Part shown: positions 24,137-32,193 of the stretch, piece by piece | How the letters are laid out: the number at the start of each line of letters is the position of its first letter | Position numbering within the stretch: position 1 is the first letter of the stretch | DNA from: UBA6244 sp963676875 | GTDB lineage: Bacteria > Bacteroidota > Bacteroidia > Bacteroidales > F082 | Reading direction: 5' to 3' | Assembly: GCA_963676875.1 (NCBI GenBank) | Contig: OY781436.1 | Location: 1,116,001 to 1,180,000 of the forward strand | Length of the DNA stretch: 64,000 bases | The notes under the pieces: generated by a model | What the model was told of the DNA's origin: nothing | The model's input: only the letters and a program-made list of their open reading frames with translations | The model's database searches: none | Made by a program: the position numbers and the translations under genes

Positions 24137-25774
24137 TTATTTCAGCCCCAATACTTGAGGACCTTGTTCAAAATAGATATCGGAAGGAATTCCCAAAGCG
24201 TTTACACGATCAAGATCCGATTGAAGCAACGCAGGGATATTCCCCTTTTCTTCAATCCATTTTGATGCGGCATCATAGTCGCCATCACCCTGAATGGTGA
24301 GTATTTTGTTGATCAACTCCACTGAAGCAGTTTTCATGGCTTCAAAGTTAACTTCGTAAGTTCCGTTTTCGTGACGGGTAAAAGCGCCTTTTTCAAGGAA
24401 GTAGTTAAAACGAAGCATGTTGGCCATTCCGTGTGCACTGCTGGCTCCAAAACGCACCGACCTAAAAATACCGGCCATAAAGGTTACGTAGTTGTCCATT
24501 AAATCGGTGTCGTTGAACTCGCCCATTTCATTGAGTTTTGTTACGAGATATAACCCCAGCATGTCGGCTTTACCTTCTTCGATGGAGGAATATCTTTCTT
24601 TCAAAGCTTTACGCACAGGGCCATTTCCATTAATGGTATTTTTAATTCCCAATCCGTGAGCCACTTCATGAAACATGGTGTTGGAAAAGAATGCGTTGAA
24701 GGTGATGTTTTTGCGCTGTTCGGGCACTATCAAAACATCTGCAATGGGGACCAGTATCTTGTCAAATTTGGCTTGCATGGCATTTTTCAACTGTAGTTTT
24801 CGGGTACCTTTTTCCAGTTGCACGCGCTCATCGTTGGGCAGGTTGATGGCGATGGTTTTTCCGGCCATGTTACAATCTCCGGCATAGAAAACCACATCGT
24901 AGGCATTCAATTGTGCATCGGAACCGGGCACCTCAGCCTTGTATTCGTCGGCTACGGGTATCCCCTTTTGAAGATCGGGCAAAAAGGAGGCAAAACGAGC
25001 CAAACGGTTGCTCCACTCGATGTCCTTGATCAGAATAAAGGATTCGTGGGCAGCCTTGTAGCCAAAGAGTTGGTCGGTGTAGTTTTCAATGGGACCCACT
25101 ACCAGGTCTATTTGGTTGTCGGTCATGTCGAGCCATGCCATATCGCTGGCCAGATAATCGTCGGTTAACAAGGCCTGAGCTCTCAAATTCAAATAGTTGG
25201 CAAAACCCTTGTCTTCAGCCAGTTGAGCTGCCTGTTCAAGCAAGGTGGCCGCTTTTTGAATGTGGTCTTTAAAGCCTTCGTGATACCAAACACATTCCAG
25301 AGCGCCTTTGTCATTGCGACGAATGAGGGTGTAAAGACTGGTTTTGTTGGGGTCGTCGAATTTCTCAAATTCTTCCTTTGTCATATCCACAGGATAAAAC
25401 TGAGCTCCGGCAGGTTTGGCACCGTAACCCGGAATAAACGTGGCCAGGTTGTTCAGCTCATCCCAGGGACCATAGTTGATTTCGGCATATTGTTTCAAAG
25501 CAGGATCGTCGATTCCGAGGAGGAAAGCATTTTTTTCTTCCACGTTTTCCAACCAGAAAATTTGATCCATCTGATCGGCTGCTTCAAACAACAGTTTGAG
25601 CATCTCTTTTTGGTTGTCGCTCAAATGATTGATGTCGGCGGTAAGTTTTACCTTGGCGTACTTTTTCATTTCGTAAGGCTTTTCGGTGTTTTCTTGCTCG
25701 TGGCCACAGCATCCGGCAAAAAATGCGGCAACAAGCACAAAGACAGCAAAGAATAGGGTGGTTTTCAACTTCAT
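24137..25774 (-). CDS. M49-like zinc metallopeptidase lipoprotein (dipeptidyl-peptidase III related)
   Basis: 545 aa. The lipobox in VAAFFAGCCGHE predicts a lipoprotein cleaved before the first Cys. The zinc site is TMFHEVAHGLGIKNT, with the third ligand in SSIEEGKADMLGLY. Classical dipeptidyl-peptidase III uses an unusual HExxxH motif (HELLGH), whereas here it is the plain HExxH, as in a bacterial subgroup often labelled M49 in annotations. A peptidase role fits the S46 enzyme downstream; together they would degrade periplasmic oligopeptides. The alternative database label as a non-peptidase hydrolase cannot be excluded from sequence alone. Confidence 0.75.
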   Translation of the reverse strand: MKLKTTLFFAVFVLVAAFFAGCCGHEQENTEKPYEMKKYAKVKLTADINHLSDNQKEMLKLLFEAADQMDQIFWLENVEEKNAFLLGIDDPALKQYAEINYGPWDELNNLATFIPGYGAKPAGAQFYPVDMTKEEFEKFDDPNKTSLYTLIRRNDKGALECVWYHEGFKDHIQKAATLLEQAAQLAEDKGFANYLNLRAQALLTDDYLASDMAWLDMTDNQIDLVVGPIENYTDQLFGYKAAHESFILIKDIEWSNRLARFASFLPDLQKGIPVADEYKAEVPGSDAQLNAYDVVFYAGDCNMAGKTIAINLPNDERVQLEKGTRKLQLKNAMQAKFDKILVPIADVLIVPEQRKNITFNAFFSNTMFHEVAHGLGIKNTINGNGPVRKALKERYSSIEEGKADMLGLYLVTKLNEMGEFNDTDLMDNYVTFMAGIFRSVRFGASSAHGMANMLRFNYFLEKGAFTRHENGTYEVNFEAMKTASVELINKILTIQGDGDYDAASKWIEEKGNIPALLQSDLDRVNALGIPSDIYFEQGPQVLGLK

Positions 25775-25829
25775 AGCTTTTGGTTTTATTTTAAGGCTGC
25801 GAAGTTAATAAAAATGGACGTCTGTTCCA

Positions 25830-26888
25830 TTAAATATCCAGGATGGATTTGGGTAGGTCGGTCTTATTCAGACCTTTTCCGGCTTTGGTGCTAAGCAAAC
25901 CACAGGCAGCATCAATATCCTGACCACGACTGGCGCGAACGGTGGTGAAAATTCCTTTAGCCGACAATGCCTCCCTGAAAGTTTGCAGGCTCTCTTCGTT
26001 GGTACCTTCGAGGGGGGTATTGGGAATGGCATGAAAGCGAATGAGGTTGACGTGGCATTTCACCCCGTTGAGGATGCGCGCCATTTCTTTTACATGTCGG
26101 GGGGTGTCGTTCAGTCCGCTAAACACGATGTATTCAAACGAAACCCGACGTTGTTTGTCGAATCCCTGCTCCTTCAGCTCCTTGATGATGTCAGCAATAC
26201 CGTATTTGTGACTCACCGGCATGAGCATTTTGCGTTCAGCTTCGAAGGGCGTATGCAGGCTTACAGCCAAATGGGCTTTGCTGGTGGTGATAAAATGATG
26301 CATGGCCGGAATCACGCCAATGGTGGAAACCGTGATACGTTTGGGTGCCCAGTTCATGCCCCATGGCTCGGTGAGGATGGCCAGACTATCCATCACCGCC
26401 TCTAGGTTGTCCATGGGTTCGCCCATGCCCATATACACGATGTTGGTGAGATGCTCCCTTTCGGGAAGACTGAGAATCTGGTTGATAATTTCACCTGCCG
26501 TGAGGTTGGCCTGAAGCCCCTGCTTGCCGGTCATGCAAAACAAACAACGCATTTTACATCCCACCTGCGACGAAACGCAGAGGGTATTTCGCTTTTGTTC
26601 AGGAATATAGGCCGCTTCAACAGCACCTTTTGTACCTACCTGATAGAGGTACTTTTTGGTTCCGTCCACCGAAGATTGAACGGTAACAGGCGCTACTCTG
26701 CCCACTTCAAAACGTTCGTTGAGCATCTGCCGACCCACTTTGGAAAGATTGGTCATCTCATCGATGGTGAGCACCTCCTTTTTATATAGCCAATCGGAAA
26801 TCTGGCGGGCAGTGTACTTCGACAAACCCAGCTCGTTGGTTATTTCAAGAAGCTGGGGCAAGGTTTTTCCTAAAAGCGGTTCTTTCAT
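25830..26888 (-). CDS. rlmN: Dual-specificity rRNA/tRNA adenine-C2 methyltransferase RlmN
   Basis: 352 aa from the ATG at 26888; an in-frame TTG at 26909 is less likely because the -7 box lies at 26921-26928. The radical SAM motif is C111-x3-C115-x2-C118 (VGCKMRCLFCMTG). The second catalytic cysteine is in DIDAACGLL near residue 334. Typical blocks NIVYMGMGEP, RITVSTIGVIP and LAVSLHTP are present. RlmN methylates C2 of A2503 in 23S rRNA and A37 in several tRNAs. It follows trpB in the same direction but has its own promoter and a palindrome between them. Confidence 0.95.
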   Translation of the reverse strand: MKEPLLGKTLPQLLEITNELGLSKYTARQISDWLYKKEVLTIDEMTNLSKVGRQMLNERFEVGRVAPVTVQSSVDGTKKYLYQVGTKGAVEAAYIPEQKRNTLCVSSQVGCKMRCLFCMTGKQGLQANLTAGEIINQILSLPEREHLTNIVYMGMGEPMDNLEAVMDSLAILTEPWGMNWAPKRITVSTIGVIPAMHHFITTSKAHLAVSLHTPFEAERKMLMPVSHKYGIADIIKELKEQGFDKQRRVSFEYIVFSGLNDTPRHVKEMARILNGVKCHVNLIRFHAIPNTPLEGTNEESLQTFREALSAKGIFTTVRASRGQDIDAACGLLSTKAGKGLNKTDLPKSILDI

Positions 26889-26920
26889 GTGTGGTAGCAA
26901 CTTTGGCAATGTTGAGACTG

Positions 26921-26928
26921 CAAAAGTA
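26921..26928 (-). promoter_or_regulatory. -7 box (TACTTTTG) of rlmN
   Basis: The minus strand reads TACTTTTG, giving a leader of about 30 bases to the ATG at 26888. Confidence 0.5.
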
Positions 26929-26932
26929 ATAC

Positions 26933-26965
26933 AAACCTGTCAGGTTACGAAAACCTGACAGGTTT
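26933..26965 (-). terminator. Palindrome between trpB and rlmN (trpB terminator candidate)
   Basis: AAACCTGTCAGGTT (26933-26946) and AACCTGACAGGTTT (26952-26965) are perfect inverted repeats around a 5-base loop, and each arm is itself nearly palindromic. It follows the trpB stop (26977) on the minus strand but has no strong T-run. A related half-site CTGACAGG/CCTGTCAGG recurs at about 33190 and 33343, so it may be a repeat family rather than a dedicated terminator. Confidence 0.5.
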
Positions 26966-26976
26966 CGTGGGAATAA

Positions 26977-28176
26977 CTACATCAAATCACGCTCCACGTC
27001 TTTATCACCCCTTCCCGAAAGGTTGATAATGCTGATTTGGTTGGGTTTGTCTTTGAGCAGTTTAACCGCAAGTGCCACGGCATGAGAGGATTCGATAGCC
27101 GGAATAATCCCTTCGAGATGCGACAGCAATTTGAAACCTGCGATGGCTTCGTTGTCGGTTACCAGATGATAGGAAGCACGTTGCTTGTCTTTCAGGAGGG
27201 CATGTTGCGGACTGACTCCCGGATAATCCAATCCGGCAGCAATGCTTGCCGTGGGATATACCTCACCGGCTTCATCGCTCAAGGAATAGCTGTAAGTTCC
27301 CTGAAAAACACCGGGTTTACCCATGCTCAGGGTAGCAGCGGTCTTGCCAAAAACAGGCCCTTCTCCCCCACCTTCGGCAGCAAAAATCTGCACATCGGTA
27401 TCATCGAGAAAATCGGTGAACAAGCCAATGGCGTTGGAGCCACCGCCCACGCAGGCAAAAAGATTGTCGGGCAATCGACCTTCGGCGGTCATCATTTGCT
27501 TTTTGGCTTCTTTGCCGATTACACTCTGGAAATACCCTACCATGGTGGGATAGGGATGTGGCCCCACCTGCGAACCCAGAAGGTAGTAAACATCAGGATG
27601 CTCAATGTAGTAGCCCAACGCTGCATCCACGGCATCTTTCAGGGTGCCCCTTCCCTCCTCGGTGATTACCAGTTCGGCACCCAGCAATTTCATCCGGCTC
27701 ACATTCATTTTTTGACGTTCGGCATCTGTTGAACCCATAAAAACCTTGCACTTCATGCCAAACAAAGCAGCGGCCGTAGCCGTAGCCACACCATGTTGTC
27801 CGGCACCTGTTTCGGCAACAATTTCCGTGGCACCCATGCGGCGCGCCAACAGTATCTGACCAATGGTGTTGTTAATTTTATGGGATCCTGTATGATTCAG
27901 ATCTTCACGTTTCAGGTAAATTTTTGATCCCAGGTGTTGCGACAAACGATGGGCGTAATACAGCGGGGAAGGCCTGCCCACAAAGTTTTTGAGGTAGTAG
28001 GCAAACTCCTGTTCAAAGTCTGCCGTACCCTGATGCAGTTCAAATACTTCTGCCAAATGCAGCAGCTTGCTTTCGAGTACAGGTGGCACATACATTCCTC
28101 CGTAAGGGCCATACATTCCGTTAATGGGTGAAAAATTTGATTTTTGTTCTTGGGTAATATTTGTTATTGTGTTCAT
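26977..28176 (-). CDS. trpB: Tryptophan synthase beta chain
   Basis: 399 aa from the ATG at 28176 (MNTITNITQE..); the longer open frame to 28251 runs into repeat DNA. Family blocks are GPYGGMYVPPVLESKL, LKREDLNHTGSHKINN with the PLP lysine at about 100, ETGAGQHGVATAT, GSQVGPHPYPTMVGYFQ, CVGGGSNAIG (phosphate-binding loop) and NLSGRGDKD. It makes tryptophan from indole (or indole-glycerol-phosphate with TrpA) and serine. It stands alone; no trpA, trpC or trpE neighbours are in the window. A trp leader peptide and terminator lie 345 bases upstream on the same strand, so it is probably controlled by attenuation. Confidence 0.95.
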   Translation of the reverse strand: MNTITNITQEQKSNFSPINGMYGPYGGMYVPPVLESKLLHLAEVFELHQGTADFEQEFAYYLKNFVGRPSPLYYAHRLSQHLGSKIYLKREDLNHTGSHKINNTIGQILLARRMGATEIVAETGAGQHGVATATAAALFGMKCKVFMGSTDAERQKMNVSRMKLLGAELVITEEGRGTLKDAVDAALGYYIEHPDVYYLLGSQVGPHPYPTMVGYFQSVIGKEAKKQMMTAEGRLPDNLFACVGGGSNAIGLFTDFLDDTDVQIFAAEGGGEGPVFGKTAATLSMGKPGVFQGTYSYSLSDEAGEVYPTASIAAGLDYPGVSPQHALLKDKQRASYHLVTDNEAIAGFKLLSHLEGIIPAIESSHAVALAVKLLKDKPNQISIINLSGRGDKDVERDLM

Positions 28177-28304
28177 GTTAATCGAATTTAAAGATAAAAG
28201 ATAAAAGATAAATGTTGAAAGCGCCTTAAGTTGAAAGTTTAATTTGGCCATGCTAAATCATTGAACAACGGTTTGATGATGCGATTAGTAACAATTGGCG
28301 CTTT

Positions 28305-28440
28305 TGGTTCAAGGGTTCAAGAGTTCAAGGGTTCAAGAGTTCAAGGGTTCAACGTTATTCAGGCACTAACGACTCCTGACTCCCTACTCCCATCTCCCTA
28401 CTTCCGACTCCGGTCTTCCGACTCCCGACTCCCAAAGTTT
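28305..28440. repeat. Short-period tandem repeats between the trp attenuator and trpB
   Basis: 28308-28350 repeats GGGTTCAAG/AGTTCAA with period about 10 (five units). 28363-28435 repeats CCGACTCC/CCCTACTCC-type units with period 7-9. Both resemble, in inverse orientation, the tract at 5770-5960. Within 28177-28304 there is also a short (AAAGAT)-type triplet at about 28190. No gene is present in 28177-28521. Confidence 0.7.
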
Positions 28441-28521
28441 GCCATCGAAAAAGCACCCTTTTGAGCCAGTGGATTACATTTTGTCTGATTAAAATATGTT
28501 GCATGATTTTAATTTTTAAGC

Positions 28522-28551
28522 AAAAAAAAACCGCAGGTGAAATACCTGCGG
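28522..28551 (-). terminator. trp attenuator terminator
   Basis: CCGCAGGT at 28531-28538 pairs with ACCTGCGG at 28544-28551 around a 5-base loop. On the minus strand the stem is followed directly by nine T (A-run 28522-28530). It lies 30 bases after the stop codon of the Trp-rich leader peptide, the standard attenuator arrangement. Confidence 0.88.
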
Positions 28552-28581
28552 CGTCGTTATCTTATATAGATGGATGCGTGG

Positions 28582-28644
28582 TTATCTCTTCCTCGTCGGA
28601 TGAACAACACACCACCACCAAATATTTAATGTTATCGATTTCAT
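28582..28644 (-). CDS. trpL: trp operon leader peptide (attenuator)
   Basis: 20-codon frame from ATG 28644 to TAA 28582: MKSITLNIWWWCVVHPTRKR. Three consecutive Trp codons in the middle, a strong terminator 30 bases later and trpB as the next gene on the same strand make this a classical attenuator leader. When charged tRNA-Trp is scarce a ribosome would stall at the WWW codons and allow an alternative fold; otherwise the terminator forms. The competing antiterminator helix is not obvious by eye. The peptide is too short for normal gene callers. Confidence 0.88.
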   Translation of the reverse strand: MKSITLNIWWWCVVHPTRKR

Positions 28645-28651
28645 AGTGCTG

Positions 28652-28682
28652 CAAAGTAACAGCATTATTTCAAATCTGCCAA
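28652..28682 (-). promoter_or_regulatory. Promoter of the trp leader transcript
   Basis: On the minus strand a TTG (28682-28680), a 20-base spacer and TTACTTTG (28659-28652) resemble the -33/-7 pair of Bacteroidota promoters, with one mismatch in the -7 box. Only seven bases separate the box from the leader ATG. Confidence 0.5.
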
Positions 28683-28802
28683 CTACTTGACTTTAAAATT
28701 TGGAAATAAATTTTTTATCTTATGTATCTTGCTGAATGTATGCGGTTTACAGAACTGAATGGCACTACTGCCAACACCTCTCCGACTAATACGGATCCTG
28801 CC

Positions 28803-28818
28803 CATTTCCATGGAAATG
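28803..28818. promoter_or_regulatory. 16-bp palindrome in the trp leader / yitT divergent region
   Basis: CATTTCCATGGAAATG is a perfect palindrome in the middle of the otherwise featureless 338-base space between the two divergent transcripts. It could be an operator, but no regulator is encoded nearby. Confidence 0.3.
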
Positions 28819-28911
28819 AGCCATCAAATCACAGAAAAGTCTATCCCCCAGACCTTTGCTTCAAATCAATTTAGAACAGGTCTAATCTTTAAATATTAAC
28901 ACGTTACAGGT

Positions 28912-28940
28912 TTTGATCTCTAAAAAAGGATGTACTTTTG
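28912..28940 (+). promoter_or_regulatory. Promoter of the YitT-family gene
   Basis: TTTG at 28912-28915, a 17-base spacer and TACTTTTG at 28933-28940. The start codon at 28983 follows at a normal distance, and the TTG at 28938 inside the box is excluded as a start. Confidence 0.55.
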
Positions 28941-28982
28941 CGCCCATTTTTATCGAACTGCAAATTTGTAAATTCAATTGTT

Positions 28983-29876
28983 ATGGCTTTCTTACAAAAA
29001 GACGAAATATTTAGCAAACGTTGGCTTAAAAACTACAGCCTTATTCTTGTCGGCGCCTTCATTATGGCTTCCGGGTTTGTGATGTTCATCACCCCGTATA
29101 AATTTGTTCCGGGAGGAGTTTATGGTATCTCCATCGTAATTCACTGGATGTTGGGCACCCCCGTGGGATTGATCGCCCTTTGTTTCGACATCCCACTCAC
29201 TATCATAGGTATCAAGGTATTGGGGCCGCGTTTTGGTATGAAAACCGTGGTGGGCTTCTTTTCCACTGCCATTTTCATGGACACCATCACCTATTTTTAC
29301 GGCAGCGAACCCCTCGTTCCCGGCGATCCGCTCTTGTCGTCCATTTTCGGGGGCTTGTTTATTGGATTGGGGTTGGGACTGATTTTCAAATCGAAAGCTA
29401 CCTCAGGAGGTTCGGATATCGTGGCCATGATTATCGGCAAATACACACGTTTTCCTATGGGTCAGTTGATGATATTTGTTGATTCGGTGATAGTATTGAT
29501 CGGACTGGTAGCCTTTCAGGATTGGAAAATTCCGTTGTATTCGTTGATCGTTATTTTTATCACCGGTAAGGTAGTCGACTTGGTTCTGGAGGGTGCCAAT
29601 TACGAGAAAGTGCTGTTTATCATTTCGGATAAGTCGGAGGAAATTCGCAACAAAATCGTAATCGACCTCAATCGCGGTGGTACCTACCTCAAAGGTGAGG
29701 GCATGTGGGGTCACAATGAAAAATCCATCGTTTTCACGGTGGTCAACCGCCGCGAAATGACCATGCTTCAAGAGTTTATTCACCACATCGACCCCAAAGC
29801 TTTTGTTACGGTACTCAATGCCACCGAAATCCTGGGTAATGGCTTTAAATCGCTGAAGGATAAAATTGAGGAATAA
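28983..29876 (+). CDS. YitT-family membrane protein (DUF161 plus DUF2179)
   Basis: 297 aa from ATG 28983 (MAFLQKDEIFSKRWLKNYSL). Five to six hydrophobic segments include ILVGAFIMASGFVMFITPYKFVPGGVYGISIVIHWMLG and GGLFIGLGLGLIFKSKATSGGSDIVAMII, the typical YitT blocks (PxxxxxGGxxGxx.., GGxD). A cytoplasmic C-terminal DUF2179 domain (VLFIISDKSEEIRNKIVIDLNRGGTYLKGEGMW..) ends the protein. Its function is not established; a transporter role is usually assumed. It is single and stands beside the pab genes. Confidence 0.9.
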   Translation: MAFLQKDEIFSKRWLKNYSLILVGAFIMASGFVMFITPYKFVPGGVYGISIVIHWMLGTPVGLIALCFDIPLTIIGIKVLGPRFGMKTVVGFFSTAIFMDTITYFYGSEPLVPGDPLLSSIFGGLFIGLGLGLIFKSKATSGGSDIVAMIIGKYTRFPMGQLMIFVDSVIVLIGLVAFQDWKIPLYSLIVIFITGKVVDLVLEGANYEKVLFIISDKSEEIRNKIVIDLNRGGTYLKGEGMWGHNEKSIVFTVVNRREMTMLQEFIHHIDPKAFVTVLNATEILGNGFKSLKDKIEE

Positions 29877-29896
29877 TTTTTCGACGAAAGAGGCGA

Positions 29897-30514
29897 CTAT
29901 AGGAAGATGTTGCTGACGTCGAACTCAATGGCATCTTCCCACCGGATCATGGCATTAAACAACCTGACTTTTTGATAATTACAAAGCTCGTTTGGTGAGA
30001 TATTTGTCGGGGAAATGATGTTTTGAGCCAATAACAAAGCCCTTCGTGTACCTGCCAACAATGGAAAACTGGGTGTGCACCACGTTTTTCCATCAAAAAA
30101 AGCCACGTTAGCATAGCTGCTGTCGGTAATCAATCCGTTTTTCACCATCAGGATGTCGTCTGCCTGGCCTCTCCGGCCATAAAGTGCCTCCAAGCCCGAC
30201 CTGTCGGCGAACTTATAATCATATTCCACCCCATCGTCGTCCACACATTGCAGCGACCGAATTTTGGGCAATTGATATGCCACAAAACTAACATCTTCGG
30301 GTTGTTGGGAATAGACCAACCGCATTTTATAAAGTCCCTGTTTTAGGAACTCATTTTGGGGATCAGCCAATTGTTTCACCACCAAATCTTCCAGCGAAAA
30401 GGCATTTCTTTGTCCAAAAAAATGCCTCATGGTTTCATCCATCCTTTGCTGATGGGCACCCAGATGCTCAGGATTTCCATGATCGATTCGGATGGATTCA
30501 AGAAACAGGCACAT
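29897..30514 (-). CDS. pabC: Aminodeoxychorismate lyase-like class IV aminotransferase
   Basis: 205 aa, short for the family (about 270) but with the core: ESIRIDHGNPEHLGAHQQRM, the PLP lysine in YDYKFADRSGLEAL, ADDILMVKNGLITDSSYANVAFFDG and the phosphate-binding PLLAGTRRALLL. It overlaps the upstream pabB gene by 17 bases, so the two are translationally coupled. Together with pabA on the opposite strand it would complete 4-aminobenzoate synthesis for folate. Context makes this function more likely than branched-chain aminotransfer. Confidence 0.85.
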   Translation of the reverse strand: MCLFLESIRIDHGNPEHLGAHQQRMDETMRHFFGQRNAFSLEDLVVKQLADPQNEFLKQGLYKMRLVYSQQPEDVSFVAYQLPKIRSLQCVDDDGVEYDYKFADRSGLEALYGRRGQADDILMVKNGLITDSSYANVAFFDGKTWCTPSFPLLAGTRRALLLAQNIISPTNISPNELCNYQKVRLFNAMIRWEDAIEFDVSNIFL

Positions 30515-31442
30515 ATATTTTGTCTTTTAGTTCCTGATATTCTTCGAGACAATTACTCCGGGTAGTAATGCCACCGCCACTCTTATAAATTAATCCCTCG
30601 GGGGTTTGCTCCAAAAAGCGGATCATCACGGCACTATCCAGGTTGTAGCCATCAAAAACACCCATGACACCCGTGTAAAAACCACGATCGTACTGTTCGG
30701 CTTCACGGATAATCTCCACGGTTTTTTTCTTGGGAGCTCCTGTAATGCTTCCGGCAGGCAACATGCTGCTTAAAATAGTGCCGATATTGTGATGGTAATT
30801 GGGAGGCAGGTCGCCCACAATTTCCGAACTCATCTGCAGCAGCGTATGGCGATGGGTTGGCAAACGTTCGATGTATCTGAATCTTTCCACCCGCACATTT
30901 TTCGCAACGAGGCTCAAATCGTTCCTGATTAAATCCACAATGGTATAGTGCTCAGCCAACTCCTTCTCATTGGCCAACAGGCGCATTTCTGCGTCAGGTA
31001 AAGCAGCGTCCATAGTGCCTTTCATCGGAAACGACCGGATGGTGCCGTCGTTGATGGTAACAAAAGTTTCGGGCGAAAAAACCACCAAACGATTTTTCAG
31101 CCATAACTTGTATCGCGCTTTGGCAGTGAAAAAAATATCCAACAACGAATGGTTGGATGTGACCGGCGAAGGCATGGTAAGGTTAAGCAAAAAACTATCG
31201 CCGTGATACAAGTGCTTTTGAACCAACCGGAAAGCCTTTTCATACCGCGCATACGATACAGGACTGATGTCGAATTGAAGCTTTTTGGGAAAGTGGGGCT
31301 GTGGAAGCACATTTCCCGCATGAGGAAATTGATATCGGATAAGGTCCGGATCAACCTGATGCACTGGTTTTACGATGGCCTCGCTGCCATCAAAACTGAT
31401 CACAAACAGGAAAGGAATCCGTTTCCCTCCCAACTCATTCAT
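30498..31442 (-). CDS. pabB: Aminodeoxychorismate synthase component I
   Basis: 314 aa from an ATG at 31442 (MNELGGKRIPFLFVISFDG); the frame is open to 31568, but the extra 42 residues have no family similarity I recognise. The chorismate-binding domain shows IRSFPMKGTMDA, with the lysine typical of PabB (anthranilate synthase TrpE has alanine there), IVDLIRNDLS, LPAGSITGAPKKKTVEII and YTGVMGVFDG. The substrate is chorismate and the partner is the PabA glutaminase encoded divergently. It overlaps pabC by 17 bases. Confidence 0.9.
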   Translation of the reverse strand: MNELGGKRIPFLFVISFDGSEAIVKPVHQVDPDLIRYQFPHAGNVLPQPHFPKKLQFDISPVSYARYEKAFRLVQKHLYHGDSFLLNLTMPSPVTSNHSLLDIFFTAKARYKLWLKNRLVVFSPETFVTINDGTIRSFPMKGTMDAALPDAEMRLLANEKELAEHYTIVDLIRNDLSLVAKNVRVERFRYIERLPTHRHTLLQMSSEIVGDLPPNYHHNIGTILSSMLPAGSITGAPKKKTVEIIREAEQYDRGFYTGVMGVFDGYNLDSAVMIRFLEQTPEGLIYKSGGGITTRSNCLEEYQELKDKIYVPVS

Positions 31443-31557
31443 CAAACGAAAATCCTTATTCAATTGGTGGAATTTTAGGCAAAAATACGCTTTTAGGAAA
31501 ACCTGCCCAACCCAAAAAAGCCGTCGGTGAAAAATACCCGGCAATGTTTTCACAAAA

Positions 31558-31589
31558 TTGAAATCCATAACCGCTTTATACTATTTTTG
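31558..31589 (+). promoter_or_regulatory. Promoter of pabA, four bases from its start codon
   Basis: TTG at 31558-31560, a 21-base spacer and TATTTTTG at 31582-31589 match the -33/-7 pair well. The GTG start of pabA follows after only four bases, so transcription should start at or next to the start codon, implying a leaderless or nearly leaderless mRNA. Confidence 0.55.
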
Positions 31590-31593
31590 ATCC

Positions 31594-32160
31594 GTGAAAC
31601 TGCTCATTATCGACAACTACGATTCGTTTACCTACAACCTGGTTCAATTGGTGGAACAGGCCGGCGTGGTTGATTATACCCTTGTTAAAAACGACGAACT
31701 ACGGGGTTTATCTCCGCAAACATTCGACAAGGTACTCATATCCCCGGGTCCCGGTGTGGCCTCCGAAGCCGGCGAATTGCTTCCTTTCCTGAAAAAAATA
31801 GCCGACACGAAACCTATGCTGGGTATTTGTCTGGGATACGAAGCATTGGCCGAAATGTCGGGAGCGCACATGAAGAAACTCGAACAACCGCTACATGGCA
31901 TTCGTAATCAAGGTTTTATCACCAAATACCATTCCATTTTCAGCAACATTCCCGACAGGTTTTTTATCGGACACTATCACTCGTGGATTGCCGACGAAAC
32001 CACTTTCTCCAAAGAAATACAGGTAATCATGCGCGACGAAACCGGCCTCAACATGGCCATCGCCCATCAATGGCAACCCTGGATAGGGCTGCTTTTTCAC
32101 CCCGAATCGGTAATGACGGAACATGGTTTGCAAATCATCAAAAACTGGACATACCTTTAA
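31594..32160 (+). CDS. pabA: Aminodeoxychorismate/anthranilate synthase glutaminase component
   Basis: 188 aa from a GTG at 31594, fixed by the universal N-terminus MKLLIIDNYDSFTYNL. Class I glutamine amidotransferase motifs: ISPGPGVASEAGEL, the nucleophile in LGICLGYEALAE (usual form GICLGHQ, so the residue after His/Tyr differs) and the His-Glu pair in LLFHPESVMTEHG. It supplies ammonia to PabB (and possibly TrpE). It faces pabB across a short region. It probably has an independent promoter. Confidence 0.92.
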   Translation: MKLLIIDNYDSFTYNLVQLVEQAGVVDYTLVKNDELRGLSPQTFDKVLISPGPGVASEAGELLPFLKKIADTKPMLGICLGYEALAEMSGAHMKKLEQPLHGIRNQGFITKYHSIFSNIPDRFFIGHYHSWIADETTFSKEIQVIMRDETGLNMAIAHQWQPWIGLLFHPESVMTEHGLQIIKNWTYL

Positions 32161-32193
32161 TTGATTGATATGCAATCTGGTATAGAAGAAAAA

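Noticed and set aside
25223..25756. 177-codon plus-strand frame opposite the M49-like gene
   Set aside because: Antisense shadow; strongly hydrophobic translation comes from the reverse complement of acidic codons.
27037..27732. 231-codon plus-strand frame opposite trpB
   Set aside because: Antisense shadow of trpB, whose motifs and length are complete on the other strand.
31443..31568. N-terminal extension of pabB
   Set aside because: The 42 residues are not conserved-looking and would crowd the pabA promoter; the ATG at 31442 fits the family start.
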